From contig CM043966.1 of NCBI GenBank assembly GCA_014529385.2, positions 36,184,739 through 36,248,738 on the forward strand: a stretch of 64,000 nt of DNA, written 5' to 3'. Below, one piece after another: positions 54,932-64,000 of the stretch. Source of the DNA: Adiantum capillus-veneris. Its lineage: Eukaryota > Streptophyta > Polypodiopsida > Polypodiales > Pteridaceae. The notes beneath the pieces were generated by a model. It did no database searches. It was not told the origin of the DNA and saw nothing but the letters and a program-made list of their open reading frames with translations. Numbering within the stretch: position 1 is the first letter of the stretch; every line of letters begins with the position of its first letter. A program made the position numbers and the translations under genes.

Positions 54932-56275
54932 TGTCACATGACACATCCAACCCTATGTGTCCGTGGACAAGCTACACCATAACAGGGTTTTAGTTAGTCC
55001 AGTCAGTCTAGATTTAGAAGTGATCTGGCACTTTTTGTGTGTCTATTCGTAGACCGTGCATGCCCAATCACTTAGTGTAGATGCATATCCTCTGGTTGCA
55101 CAACACAGCATGATCATAAGCATTCCCATCAGATTCCATCAAAATCAGTCAGGGGAATTTTCCAATGCATTTAGCCTATTTTACCTATTTTCCAGTGGAA
55201 AAGCATTGGTATCAGTCAGAGGAATTTTCGAGTGCATTTAGCCTATTTTACCTATTTTTGGCATTTTTCACTTATTAATTTAAGTGACTTTCCAACAAAA
55301 GTAGGTAGGGCAATTTGGGTAAGAAAATATATAAGCAAACCAAAGTTAGCACTCAATGGCAGAAGAGGCAACAGGAGCCAAGCTCAGCAGGCAACTTCTC
55401 AGCAGAACCTAGGCGGTTTCCCCCTCCAAGCAAGATCCCAAGCCTTGGCGTTTTCTCCAAGCACCAGCCCTAGCGTTTTCTGACATCAGCAAGCCGTAGA
55501 GTTTTCTGACATTGGCAAGGCCTAGCGTTTCTGACATCAGTAGGTCCTCGCTGCATTCCAACCATCAGCTAGCGTTTTTGCAACACATCCTCAACGTGGC
55601 GTTTTTGCATCTAATCTGCATCGCCAACAGAACCCAGTACTTAGCGTTTTTGGCAAGCATCAAGTTAGCGTTTTTGGATCCACAGCAAAGCAGTGATTTC
55701 AGCCATGAAATAGTTGCATACTCAAGCCCGAAGATTAGCAGATTCAGCCCCGGTAAAGACCTCAGTTTTCAGCCATGATGAACCTCAGTTTTCAGCCCTA
55801 AACCTGCAGATTTTCAGCGACAAAGACTCACAGAAACAGCCCCCCAAATCAGCGTTTTGGACTAATTGCAGATTTTAGCCCATAGTTTTTTTGGACAGCA
55901 GTAGAAAGATTGCAGATTTCAGCCCTAGTGTCGGCCTCGTCATCCCCGTCGTCGTCGTCAACATAGCCTAGACTTGCATCAGTCTCATGCATTCCGTTTG
56001 TACCAGATTGTGCAATCATAAGTAGACCACTCTCGCCGACGAGAGTGGGGCCTTCGGAGGACGTTTTTACGTCTCTAGTGTCGTATCTCTCTTCTCTCTA
56101 TCTCTCAGTCTCATACACTCGCACGCACAGTGTCCACTCACTTTGTTTGTGATCATAGCATTCTCTCATTAAGAACGGAAGGCTCTACCTTCCATAAGAA
56201 CAAAAGGAACCTTGAGCACAGTTCGGAGCACTCATCTTTAGCAAAGCGCAAACATTCATTCCGCTGCACCTAACA
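54932..56275 (+). repeat. Solo family E LTR in LINE remnant 2
   Basis: Starts TGTCACATGACA (the usual palindrome with one change) and ends GCTGCACCTAACA. Flanks are CTATG on both sides (54927-54931 and 56276-56280), and their removal restores the LINE zinc-finger frame. 1344 bp, no interior. Confidence 0.94.
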
Positions 56276-56422
56276 CTATGCCATTTGGAGCCTGAGACAG
56301 AGCTGCATTACATATGTCACTGTTTGGTGTACTACGAGATACGGGGGCGACTTCATTGTCTCTTCAGAGAGGGTTTTGGACCACTATCTAGTATCCAGGG
56401 TCATGAGATATCAGGACCAGAG

Positions 56423-56852
56423 ATGTCTTGGGTTATTTTTACTCGAGCCACACAGACGTAGAGAGAGCTTGTTGTGGAGACCCGTAGAGAGACATAGGGG
56501 TACCTCACAGCATTGACGGAGACTACGATAGAGGATACGGATCACTTTAGCTCGACATGCAAGACGCCCACTACTAGTACTTACCATGGCGGACATCAAC
56601 GATATTCTACAGCAATTGATGTAGGACATCCTCGGCAATGTCTTGGGTTATTTTTACTCGAGCCACACAGACGTAGAGAGAGCTTGTTGTGGAGACCCGT
56701 AGAGAGACATAGGGGTACCTCACAGCATTGACGGAGACTACGATAGAGGATACGGATCACTTTAGCTCGACATGCAAGACGCCCACTACTAGTACTTACC
56801 ATGGCAGACATCAACGATATTCTACAGCAATTGATGTAGGACATCCTCGGCA
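56423..56852 (+). repeat. 215-bp tandem duplication in LINE remnant 2
   Basis: Copy 1 is 56423-56637 and copy 2 is 56638-56852; I see one difference. It covers the C-terminal tail of the LINE. Confidence 0.95.
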
Positions 56853-57112
56853 GTGGCAGATGCTGGACATCGATGTTCATACACTGAGATTGTACTACCC
56901 ACTGTTTCACCATCACACACTTTATAGTGCTACACAGCTCTGAGCTCTTGGATTCATGACAATAGCCATTTAGTCTTTATTTTATTTCATCTCATTTTAA
57001 TTTGTACCCTTACATTTTATCAGATAGAACTGTACCAGTTTGGTCTCGTAGGTCACTCTGGCCTTTTAAAGACATTTAATATAACATTTCATTTCATATC
57101 ATTTCTCTCAGC

Positions 57113-57399
57113 TGTTAAATTATACAAGGTCAGCTACACCTGTTGTGCTAGTCTTTCATTGTCTTCGCTGCCTTTAATTTGTTAGAAGTTGGTTATTCCA
57201 TTTTTTCTGTAGCTCGATTTTTTTTAATGCACGGTTTGTTTAATTTTCTCCCCAACGGGTTCTAGCTTCAAGCATAATTTTCCACACTCTTTTCTGGTTT
57301 TAGTCTCAGGACTCACCCGTCTGTGTAATGATTTTGCAGAAAGACTGTTTCTTATTTTGGTGCCAAATAGGGCATGAGGTTCATTGGAATGATTAAGAG
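57113..57399 (+). promoter_or_regulatory. Presumed promoter and 5' untranslated region of the ARM/TPR gene
   Basis: The only non-LINE sequence before the start codon. No convincing TATA box. TTTTGCAG at 57334-57341 could be a 3' splice site of a leader intron. Two upstream ATGs (57374 and 57389) share one frame that overlaps the CDS start and stops near 57453. Confidence 0.4.
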
Positions 57400-59398
57400 A
57401 TGGAGAAGAGTGCATTGGACTGTCCCTACCCGGGATGCTTCTTTTGTGTCATGAAAGAGGCAAACCCCACGAAGCGCCGTGCCAGTGTATCGAAATTTTT
57501 TAAGGAGTTTCCCAGCCAAGATGAGGAAGGGCAGGTCCTTGCTGTCAGCGGGCTTTGGAATACCGCAATGGCGCACCCCAATGATCCTGAGTTCATTGAG
57601 CTGGGAGTATTTGAGTGCATGGAAGCCCTTATTTGGAAAGGGATCAAGAACAGGCAATGGCTAGCAAAGGATCAGAACATCTACATTCCTTATTATGCTG
57701 CCCATATTATTGGCTCTTACACTATGAATATTGAGGAGTTCGCAGAAAGGGCAGTCAGGGCAGGTGTTATTCAGCCATTGGTAGAGCTACTTCGAGGGAG
57801 GCTGACCTGGGTGGAGCAGAGGGTGGCTGTACGAGCACTAGGCCACCTGGCAACCTATGATTCCACTTTTCCATTTGTTGCATCACAGCCTCAAATCCTG
57901 GAGCTAGCTATTCAACTTGCTGTCAATGCCCTCGAGATTGTGTACACACATTTTTTCCAATTTGTGGATAAGCGTTTAAGCTACCATTGTGATTTGCTGA
58001 CAAGGGGAATGGGAGGTGTGGAGATGGAGTCAAGGAAGGCAGAAGAGTGGGCGAGTCAGTTGCAATGTTGGTCATTGCAGCTGATAAATTGCTTTGCTTT
58101 CAAACCTGAGTTCCTTCAGACAATTTGCAAGGCTGAATTTCTTGTCAAGCTTCCAGGAATGTGGGGTGGATTGGTGAACGAGAATTCTCCTGCAGGGGTA
58201 GGACTGCTACGAACTATTTGTCATCAGAAGCTTGGAAGGATTGCAATAGCTGGATGTCCCGGTGTCATCGAGGCTCTATGCAATATTGCAAGGTCATCGG
58301 ATGATTGGCAGTATATGGCGGTGCATTGCCTTTTGTGGTTACTACAAGATCCCAGTACTCGATATAAGGTAAATCACCATGTTTTCCTGTTTATAAATTT
58401 GAGACTTATGAATGATTGTGAAGATGGGGGCTAACAGCCAGCTACTTAATTTGTAGGTCATTGATAAGGCTGCACCTGCTCTTGCAGATTTAGCAGAGCT
58501 TCCAAGGCTGGGAGAACATAAGAAGCTGGGTGAGTTAGTGATGAATGTTATTTTGCAAGAAAATGTGCAGGCATCTCCTGTCAGTGTACGTTCTTTGATG
58601 AGCCCTAGGACCAAGCAGCTCCTGCAAGAGATCGCATCATTGCGCCAGAAAATAAAATGGGAGAGAAATGTACTAAAGGAAGATCTTCACATTAAGCAAG
58701 CAGCTGCACTAGTGGTCAAGCTGGAAGGAAACTCTAAGTTCTCTGCTGGAGATATTGTAGGAGCTGCTTCCAAGTACACAGAAGCCCTAGCTTTGTGTCC
58801 CATTCGTGCAAAAAAAGAAAGAGTTGTATTGTATAGTAACCGGGCTCAATGCCATCTCCTTTTACAAGATCCTTGGGAGGCTATTAGTGATACAACCCGT
58901 GCCTTGTGCCTTCACAACCCTGTAAATCGCCACAGCAAAAGCCTCTGGAGACGAGCCCAAGCCTATGAAATTTTGGGGTTTGCAAAGGAAAGTCTTCTGG
59001 ATGCGATTATGTTCATCAATGAATGCTCGCAGGCATCTGAAAATGATGCTGCGAGTGTAAAGCAGAATCGTGTACCTGACTATGCCGAGCGTCTTGTGAA
59101 GAAGCAGATGCAGGCTGCTTGGCTTTTCAAGGAGGCATCACAAAAGCATGGGGCTATACAATATGATGAGGGTGTGAATGAGCATGGGAGGGAGGAGGAT
59201 GAGGGCTCTGAATGGGAGACTGCAAGTGGGAGTGATGCAGGGGATGCTGATAGACATGAAGGAGATTCAATTGCTGAAGAGGGCGGTGAGTGGCAGACCG
59301 AGGACGAGGAGAAGCGGGATGTTCATAGATTGACGCCTGTTTTCAAGGGTATGACCCTGGAAGACCTTCTTGGTCCTCAGTATGGGAATGCATACTAG
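57400..59398 (+). CDS. ARM-like and TPR domain protein (2 exons, 636 aa)
   Basis: CDS = 57400-58368 joined to 58457-59398; the 88-bp intron (58369-58456) is GT...AG in phase 0 and removal leaves one clean frame. The start MEKSALDCPYPGCFFCVMKE fits the start I recall for the plant 'ARM-repeat/TPR-like' family (Arabidopsis AT5G10200 type, from memory). Residues about 60-345 are helical and ARM-like (VIQPLVELLRGRLTWVEQR; VRALGHLATY; GVIEALCNIARSSDDWQYM). Three TPR-like units lie at about 403-438, 445-478 and 482-515 (NRAQCHLLLQDPWEAISDTT). The tail from about 565 is acidic. No signal peptide or membrane segment. A role in protein-protein contacts is likely; the molecular function is unknown to me. 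Lesion-free, probably active. Confidence 0.95.
58369..58456 (+). other. Intron of the ARM/TPR gene (88 bp)
   Basis: Starts GTAAAT and ends TTTGTAG. Read-through would add 22 residues and then stop at 58434, so splicing is needed for the full protein. Confidence 0.92.
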
Positions 59399-60377
59399 GT
59401 CCAACTTTGTAGAGGCTGTTAGAGAGAGACACTATTTGAGTTTGTGTGGAGAGTCTTCAGTCAGATCTTTGTGATGATTTGTCTTTTGTGCTTGTTTGGT
59501 TCTAATTGTCCAAGCATTTGTATTCTAGACTTTTTGTACCGCTCGTGTTAAGTGGACTTAAAAAGTCCTTATTTGTGGCCCTTAACTGACCATTGTGTAT
59601 CAGAGATTTTCAAGACATGCAGTGACAAGTGCCTCCTAGTATTTGGTTTGCGTTTTCCCGGATGTCTGTCAAGAATAATTTTGTTGCATTTTGGCATTCC
59701 ACTAAAGACTGTTTAGAAATAGTATGCTTTGCTTCCTTTTTTTATTCTGAATCCTTCTTGATCTTTGAGAATGTGACTCCTATTTATCTGGTCCTATATT
59801 TAATAAGCTAAAGAATTCCTGAGCATTAGCACGAAATGTTGGATTCAATCCTTCAATTTCAAACAAACGTTAGGCTGTTCTGGTAAAACAATTACCCTAC
59901 CTTCTTTATGTATTTTGAAATGTCCACAACACCTGCACGAGTAGTAGGGATATAATCAAGTGTTCATTGTTGCGATTGTTCGATCAATTTGCTGTAGACT
60001 TCATACACAAGAGGTCTTAGTTTTGGTGAGCTCTAGCATGTTTTTTCCTATCACTACTTCTGGGCAGTCTTCATTTAGATCGTCTGGTAAGTTTCACTGG
60101 CTATACCTTTGTGTTCTTTACTTCCATGACATAGGGAGCTCTAGGCCCAAATCCACACATCAATAAAATCAGCCATAATTACCTCTCTCTTACTTCCCTC
60201 AACAAGCCTTAACACACATTGGAGCTATTCAAATACTCCATATGTGATACCATGTCAAAGTAGAGATGCAGAAGATGAGAGCATGTGGAGTTGGTTGAAC
60301 TTTGCAGTGCACTTTCTAGATGGAAAAGAGGTTAGGTGGGTAATTAATGCGGGTGAAATGATAAGGTGGGTGGCCAA

Positions 60378-60416
<39 letters not shown>

Positions 60417-60589
60417 CCATTTAAGATAATTATTGTGTTAGTGAACAATCATCTTACTAAGCCAGCTCTCTCACTTGGAATAGTTTCCTACGGTGTTAAA
60501 ATTCTCTTCTTTTTCTTCTTCTTCTTCTCTCTCTGGAAGCAAAGAACTTTTTAAAGAAAAGACCCACTCTTAAGAAGGGTATTTTTCTT
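59399..60589 (+). other. 3' untranslated region and intergenic DNA
   Basis: No gene recognised. T-rich sequence after the stop fits a 3' untranslated region; TTTAATAAGC (59799) and AATAAAATC (60163) are possible poly(A) signals. One microsatellite at 60379-60416. Confidence 0.6.
60379..60416 (+). repeat. (GT)n(GA)n microsatellite
   Basis: About 7 GT units followed by about 11 GA units. Confidence 0.97.
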
Positions 60590-63451
60590 GGGAACGACCT
60601 CATCTCACAGATTGCTCATATGAAGGAGGTAATGCTAGAGATTAGAGCGGCAAGGGAAAAAGGGAAGATTGCTTTTTATAGAGATAAGAGAGTCGTGATA
60701 ATGGAGCCACGCTTCACATGATGGTGCGTGACCTATGGGACTAAATTAAAGGTGGCCGTCTGGAAGTGTAATGGATCTCTACGCCTTAATGTAGGTGCCT
60801 TTGAGGATAGCTTCACTGGGAGAGATCATTTTCTATTCTGAGACTCATCGGGCTCTTGGACAATCCATGCCACAGGTGAGTGGATATAGATGGGAGACGG
60901 GTTGCAGACAGGAGACCCAATCAAAGCATCGAGGACGGGGATCAGGGGGAGTGGCAATTTTATTCGAGGAGTTGCAGCCATTGATATAGCATGCAAGGAT
61001 GAGCAGGCTAAGTACATGTGGGTGAGATTAAAGACAAAGACAGGCAGATATCTCTACATTGCTATTTGTTATTTCCCTCCTAGTACTTCAGTATATGCAC
61101 CACTTAGAGGACAGTCCCCCTTTTCTATCTTGGATGATGACATATGGGAGTTTTCTAAGGATGGTGGCCTTATCATATTGGGGGACTTCAATGCTAGGAC
61201 TGCCCATCATGAGACAATATTCTATGATACTTCAGAGGAGATGCTTAGGGAGCTTGATGTTATAAAGATGGGCTTATCTAGACTATCACAGGATGGGGAG
61301 CACACTGAGTATGACAGATACTTGATAGATATGGGGACTGCACATGGATTGGTCATTTTGAATGGCCTACAAAGATTTCCTACATCGAGAGGTTTCACAT
61401 GTTTTCCACACCGACATGGGGCTAGCATAGTGGATTATGTTATGGCCAGCCATGTCTCATTCCATCATTTCAGGATTTCATGGTGGGCACTAAGCCAGTT
61501 GCTACTGCAACTAATCATGCTATCTTGTCTTTCACTCTCATGTTTCGATTGAGCACCGCTCAACTAGGAGAGGTGTGTGGAGAGGTCTCCACACACTTGG
61601 TATCCACCGGAGACATGCCATGAGACATGTACTTTCTTTACTACTGAGAGGATTAGGAAGGCCATTGACAGGATGAAGACATGGAGAGCACATGATCATG
61701 ATGGTCTGGTAGCAAAGCACTTCATCCATGCGAGAGATATGCTTGCATAGATTCTTGCTATGATGTTTAATCGAGCCATGTATGAGGATTTTCCTGAGAC
61801 TTGGAGTATGTCGACGATTGTGCCTATTTTCAAGTCAGGAGATCCCATGATTCCCAAAAATTATTGCACCATCATGGTTGGTCACACATTAGCTAGGTTG
61901 TACGCATCTATTCTTGAGAAGGAGCTGAGTAAATGGGTAGAGAGAAAGGGCATACGCGCATCAGGACAGGCATGATTTAGGAGAGGTTTCTCCACTCTTG
62001 ACCAGATTCTGACACTCAGAGCTATGATTGAGGAGGATAGATACCATGGCAAGAGGATCGAATCTAGCTTTGTGAATTTCTGCAAAGCTTTTGACACAGT
62101 GCCGAGAGCCAAACTTATATGCGGACTATAGGACATTGATGTGCCCACACAGATGATTTGGGGGATCTTGGCTTTATACAGGACAGTGGTAGGAGGAGCA
62201 TGCACTACTGAGGGTATATCTGACATGGTCCAGTACACTATTGGGGTGAAGCAGGGATGCCCCCTATCTTCGACTCTTTTTGGGATGTATGTGGATGAGT
62301 TTTTAGACTATGTAGAGCAAGAGGGAGACAGAGGTGCTCAGCTAGCAGGGACATGGATTCCGATGTTGGTATACGCTGATGATATTGTGTTGATTCTGAC
62401 TCTTCGGAGGGAATGCAGCGTCATTTGGATGCTTTGCACACATTTGCTCATGATAGTGGAATTGTGGATTGATTGTCATCCTTGGGGAAACCAAGGTTAT
62501 GGTGTTCAACACCACATCACAGTGGGTCAGGATGTCAACACCCACATTTGCCTATGGCTAGGGGATAGTGGAGTACACAAATGCATACACCTATCTTGGG
62601 GTAGTCTTCAATGGACCGGTGTTTTCATAGAGGAGAGCAACAAAACCCTCCCTATCTCTCACAGGGACAGAGATCAACACTCATACATCAAGATTTGATT
62701 CAGTTAGATACCAGGAGACCATGGATACAACCAACACAAGAGTTGGGCACGAAGATGGCTTTCTATAGAGAGCATCTTCACCAACTCATGGAGGACGGTT
62801 TTGTGACTAGGCCAACATACATGGATGCACACTTATCTCATGGGATACAGTGTGCTATTGGGCAGATACGCACATCCTCACATCAGCTTCACATTGAAAC
62901 TGGTCGATTTCGAGGGGTACCAACAAAGGCTAGGATATGTCATTTATGTCGCCTAGAGCCAGAGACAGGCTACACTTCACATGTCACTACCCGGTGTACT
63001 ATGAGATATGAGGCCGCTTCCACTCTCTGTTCAGAGAGGGTTTTGGGCCATTTTCTAGAGTCATGAGGTACGAGGATCAAAGATGTCTTGGATTGTTTCT
63101 ACTAGAGCTACAGAGACATAGAGAGAGCTTGTTGAAGACATGACATGAGAGCCAGTCTCAGAGACAGATCACATACTTCTTTACACCAACCAGGGCACAG
63201 CCAGAGGAGTAGTCATCACAGCAGATCTCAGATCCCACCCACACTAGAGGTACGCTAATTAGACGAGCCATTGTACCTCTAGGTAGACGAGCCATTGAGC
63301 TAGCTAGATCCAGGCGCCCACGACCACGGAGGCCCTCACATCATTGGCGGAGGTGGCAACAGAGGATTCAAATCATCCTAGCTCGACATATGAGACGGCA
63401 AGTCACATTATTGACCATGGAGGATATTGATGATTCGGCAGCGACCGATGA
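60590..63451 (+). pseudogene. L1-like LINE remnant 3 (endonuclease, RT, zinc finger)
   Basis: Apurinic-type endonuclease: LKVAVWKCNGSLR near 60750, ETHRALGQSMPQ near 60845, then after a shift ICYFPPSTSVY, LGDFNAR near 61180, and SIVDYVMASH near 61430. RT: FNRAMYEDFPETWSMS (61760 on), FCKAFDTVPRAKL (near 62080), GVKQGCPLSSTLF (near 62240), and an intact active-site box, VYADDIVLI (near 62370). Zinc-binding C-terminus, ICHLCRLEPETGYTSH, near 62940. Stops at 61552, 61973, 62129 and others inactivate it. A Copia LTR interrupts the tail at 63452. Confidence 0.92.
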
Positions 63452-63680
63452 TGTTGGTATTAGGGTTGCAGAGAAACGCACACAACTTGGAGAAGACGAA
63501 GGAAGCTCAAGGCACACAATAGAGAGTGTGTTACTTAGTGTGCAATGGAAAGATAGATAGCCCTAGAGTGATGGGCGTATATACAATGCACCGGGGAAAA
63601 AAAACCTCCTAAAGAGGGAAAAAATGCCCCGGCGGTCCTAGTGTGTTCACACACATCACTACCACATGTATATGGTAACA
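63452..63680 (-). repeat. Copia 3' LTR (229 bp)
   Basis: Minus strand starts TGTTACCATATACATG and ends CCCTAATACCAACA. Borders come from the TG...CA ends and the adjoining purine tract; the partner is not in the window. Confidence 0.78.
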
Positions 63681-63692
63681 AATCCCCCCTGG
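63681..63692 (-). promoter_or_regulatory. Polypurine tract of the Copia element
   Basis: Minus strand CCAGGGGGGATT directly before the LTR. Confidence 0.8.
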
Positions 63693-63755
63693 AGTGATGT
63701 GGTGAACGAGAGCTGGCACATGAGTAAAGGGAAGTGCCATGCCCTGAGGACAGGA

Positions 63756-64000
63756 TTAGTCCACAAAGGGGAGTAAGCCCAAAGCTTTGTGGAAAGCTTC
63801 AAGCTTCTCACGAGACAATGCCTTTGTGAAAAGATCTGCAAGGTTGTCTTGTGTTGGCACATAAGCCAAGCTGATCTCTCCTACTGAGAGCCTCTCCCTG
63901 ACATAGTGGTAATGCACCTCAACGTGCTTTGTGCGAGCATGAAAAACTGGGTTCCTCGCAACTGCCAATGCGCTCTGACTGTCAGTGTAGATAGTGTTGG
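63756..64000 (-). pseudogene. Copia RNase H C-terminus (partial)
   Basis: Minus strand reads SALAVARNPVFHARTKHVEV, then HYHYVRERL, YVPTQDNLADLFTKALSREK and a stop at 63756. This is the conserved end of the Copia polyprotein (KH(I/V)xxxxH...VRE and DxLTKxL). Open throughout the visible part; entered as pseudogene/partial only because the 5' part is outside the window, so the element may be intact. Confidence 0.9.

Larger units (their letters stand above)
54771..57112 (+). pseudogene. L1-like LINE remnant 2 (3' end), split by a solo LTR
   Basis: 54771-54931 matches the region just before the zinc finger of the other LINEs. After the LTR the motif continues as LCHLEPETELHYICHC (56277 onward) and the C-terminal tail. 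A 215-bp segment is duplicated in tandem at 56423-56852. The tail (57040-57112) with ACATTTCATTTCATATC resembles the 3' end of LINE remnant 1. It ends about 290 bp before the host gene's start codon. Confidence 0.85.
63452..64000 (-). mobile_element. Ty1/Copia element, 3' end, cut by window edge
   Basis: Minus strand: RNase H C-terminus, purine tract, 3' LTR. The rest lies beyond 64000. It is inserted in or beside the tail of LINE remnant 3. Confidence 0.88.

Noticed and set aside
58342-58434. Extension of the first exon to the stop at 58434 as the real gene end
   Set aside because: The sequence past 58368 starts GTAAAT, runs to TTTGTAG, and the protein resumes in phase after it, so it is an intron.

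Overview
This window is nuclear DNA from a land plant with a large, repeat-rich genome. The evidence is Ty1/Copia and Ty3/Gypsy retrotransposons primed by a plant-type initiator-tRNA-Met site (TGGTATCAGAGC and variants), L1-like LINEs, Arabidopsis-type telomere-like CCCTAAA units, and one ordinary plant gene with a short GT-AG intron. A fern, other seed-free vascular plant or gymnosperm is plausible from the nesting, but I cannot fix the lineage from the sequence. I saw no rRNA, tRNA, CRISPR or bacterial-type gene.

Layout. 1-2032: 5' part of a Copia element on the minus strand. 2290-6453: an old LTR element with 155-bp LTRs, holding a large inverted repeat and a decayed integrase. 6560-7205: LINE fragment (minus). 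8692-8825: a 134-bp MITE-like element. 9082-29067: one insertion of LTR family A (5-bp target duplication AGTAC at both ends) into which other elements jumped: a family-C chromovirus remnant (9707-19482), itself broken by a family-B element (10813-15061), and, inside the 3' LTR of A, a complete family-D chromovirus (20350-28563, duplication AGAAG) that carries a solo family-B LTR (duplication ACCGC).

30564-51892: a second nest. An Athila/Tat-like Gypsy element on the minus strand (here called X, 30895-45660, with a family-C 3' LTR) is interrupted by a second family-A element (32225-40506, duplication GTTGC), which contains a family-E element (34182-39673, duplication CTGTA) that was hit by a Copia element. 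X is also interrupted by a solo family-B LTR (43642-45204, duplication GCCAC). A second family-E element (45847-50073, minus) keeps an open 494-codon reading frame with no reverse transcriptase; it lies in a family-C element ending at 51892. 52570-57112: two L1-like LINE remnants, the second split by a solo family-E LTR (duplication CTATG). 60590-63451: a longer LINE remnant. 63452-64000: 3' end of another Copia element (minus).

The only convincing host gene is at 57400-59398: two exons encoding a 636-residue protein with an ARM-like N-terminal half, three TPR-like repeats and an acidic tail. Everything else is mobile-element sequence or unassigned intergenic DNA. Family letters A-E and X are labels invented here. 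The most interesting material is in the LTR families: an ORF-bearing non-autonomous family (E), a perfect small hairpin just before the polypurine tract of families A and C, and one short block shared by the LTRs of families A, B and C. All similarities were judged by eye; no alignment or search was run.
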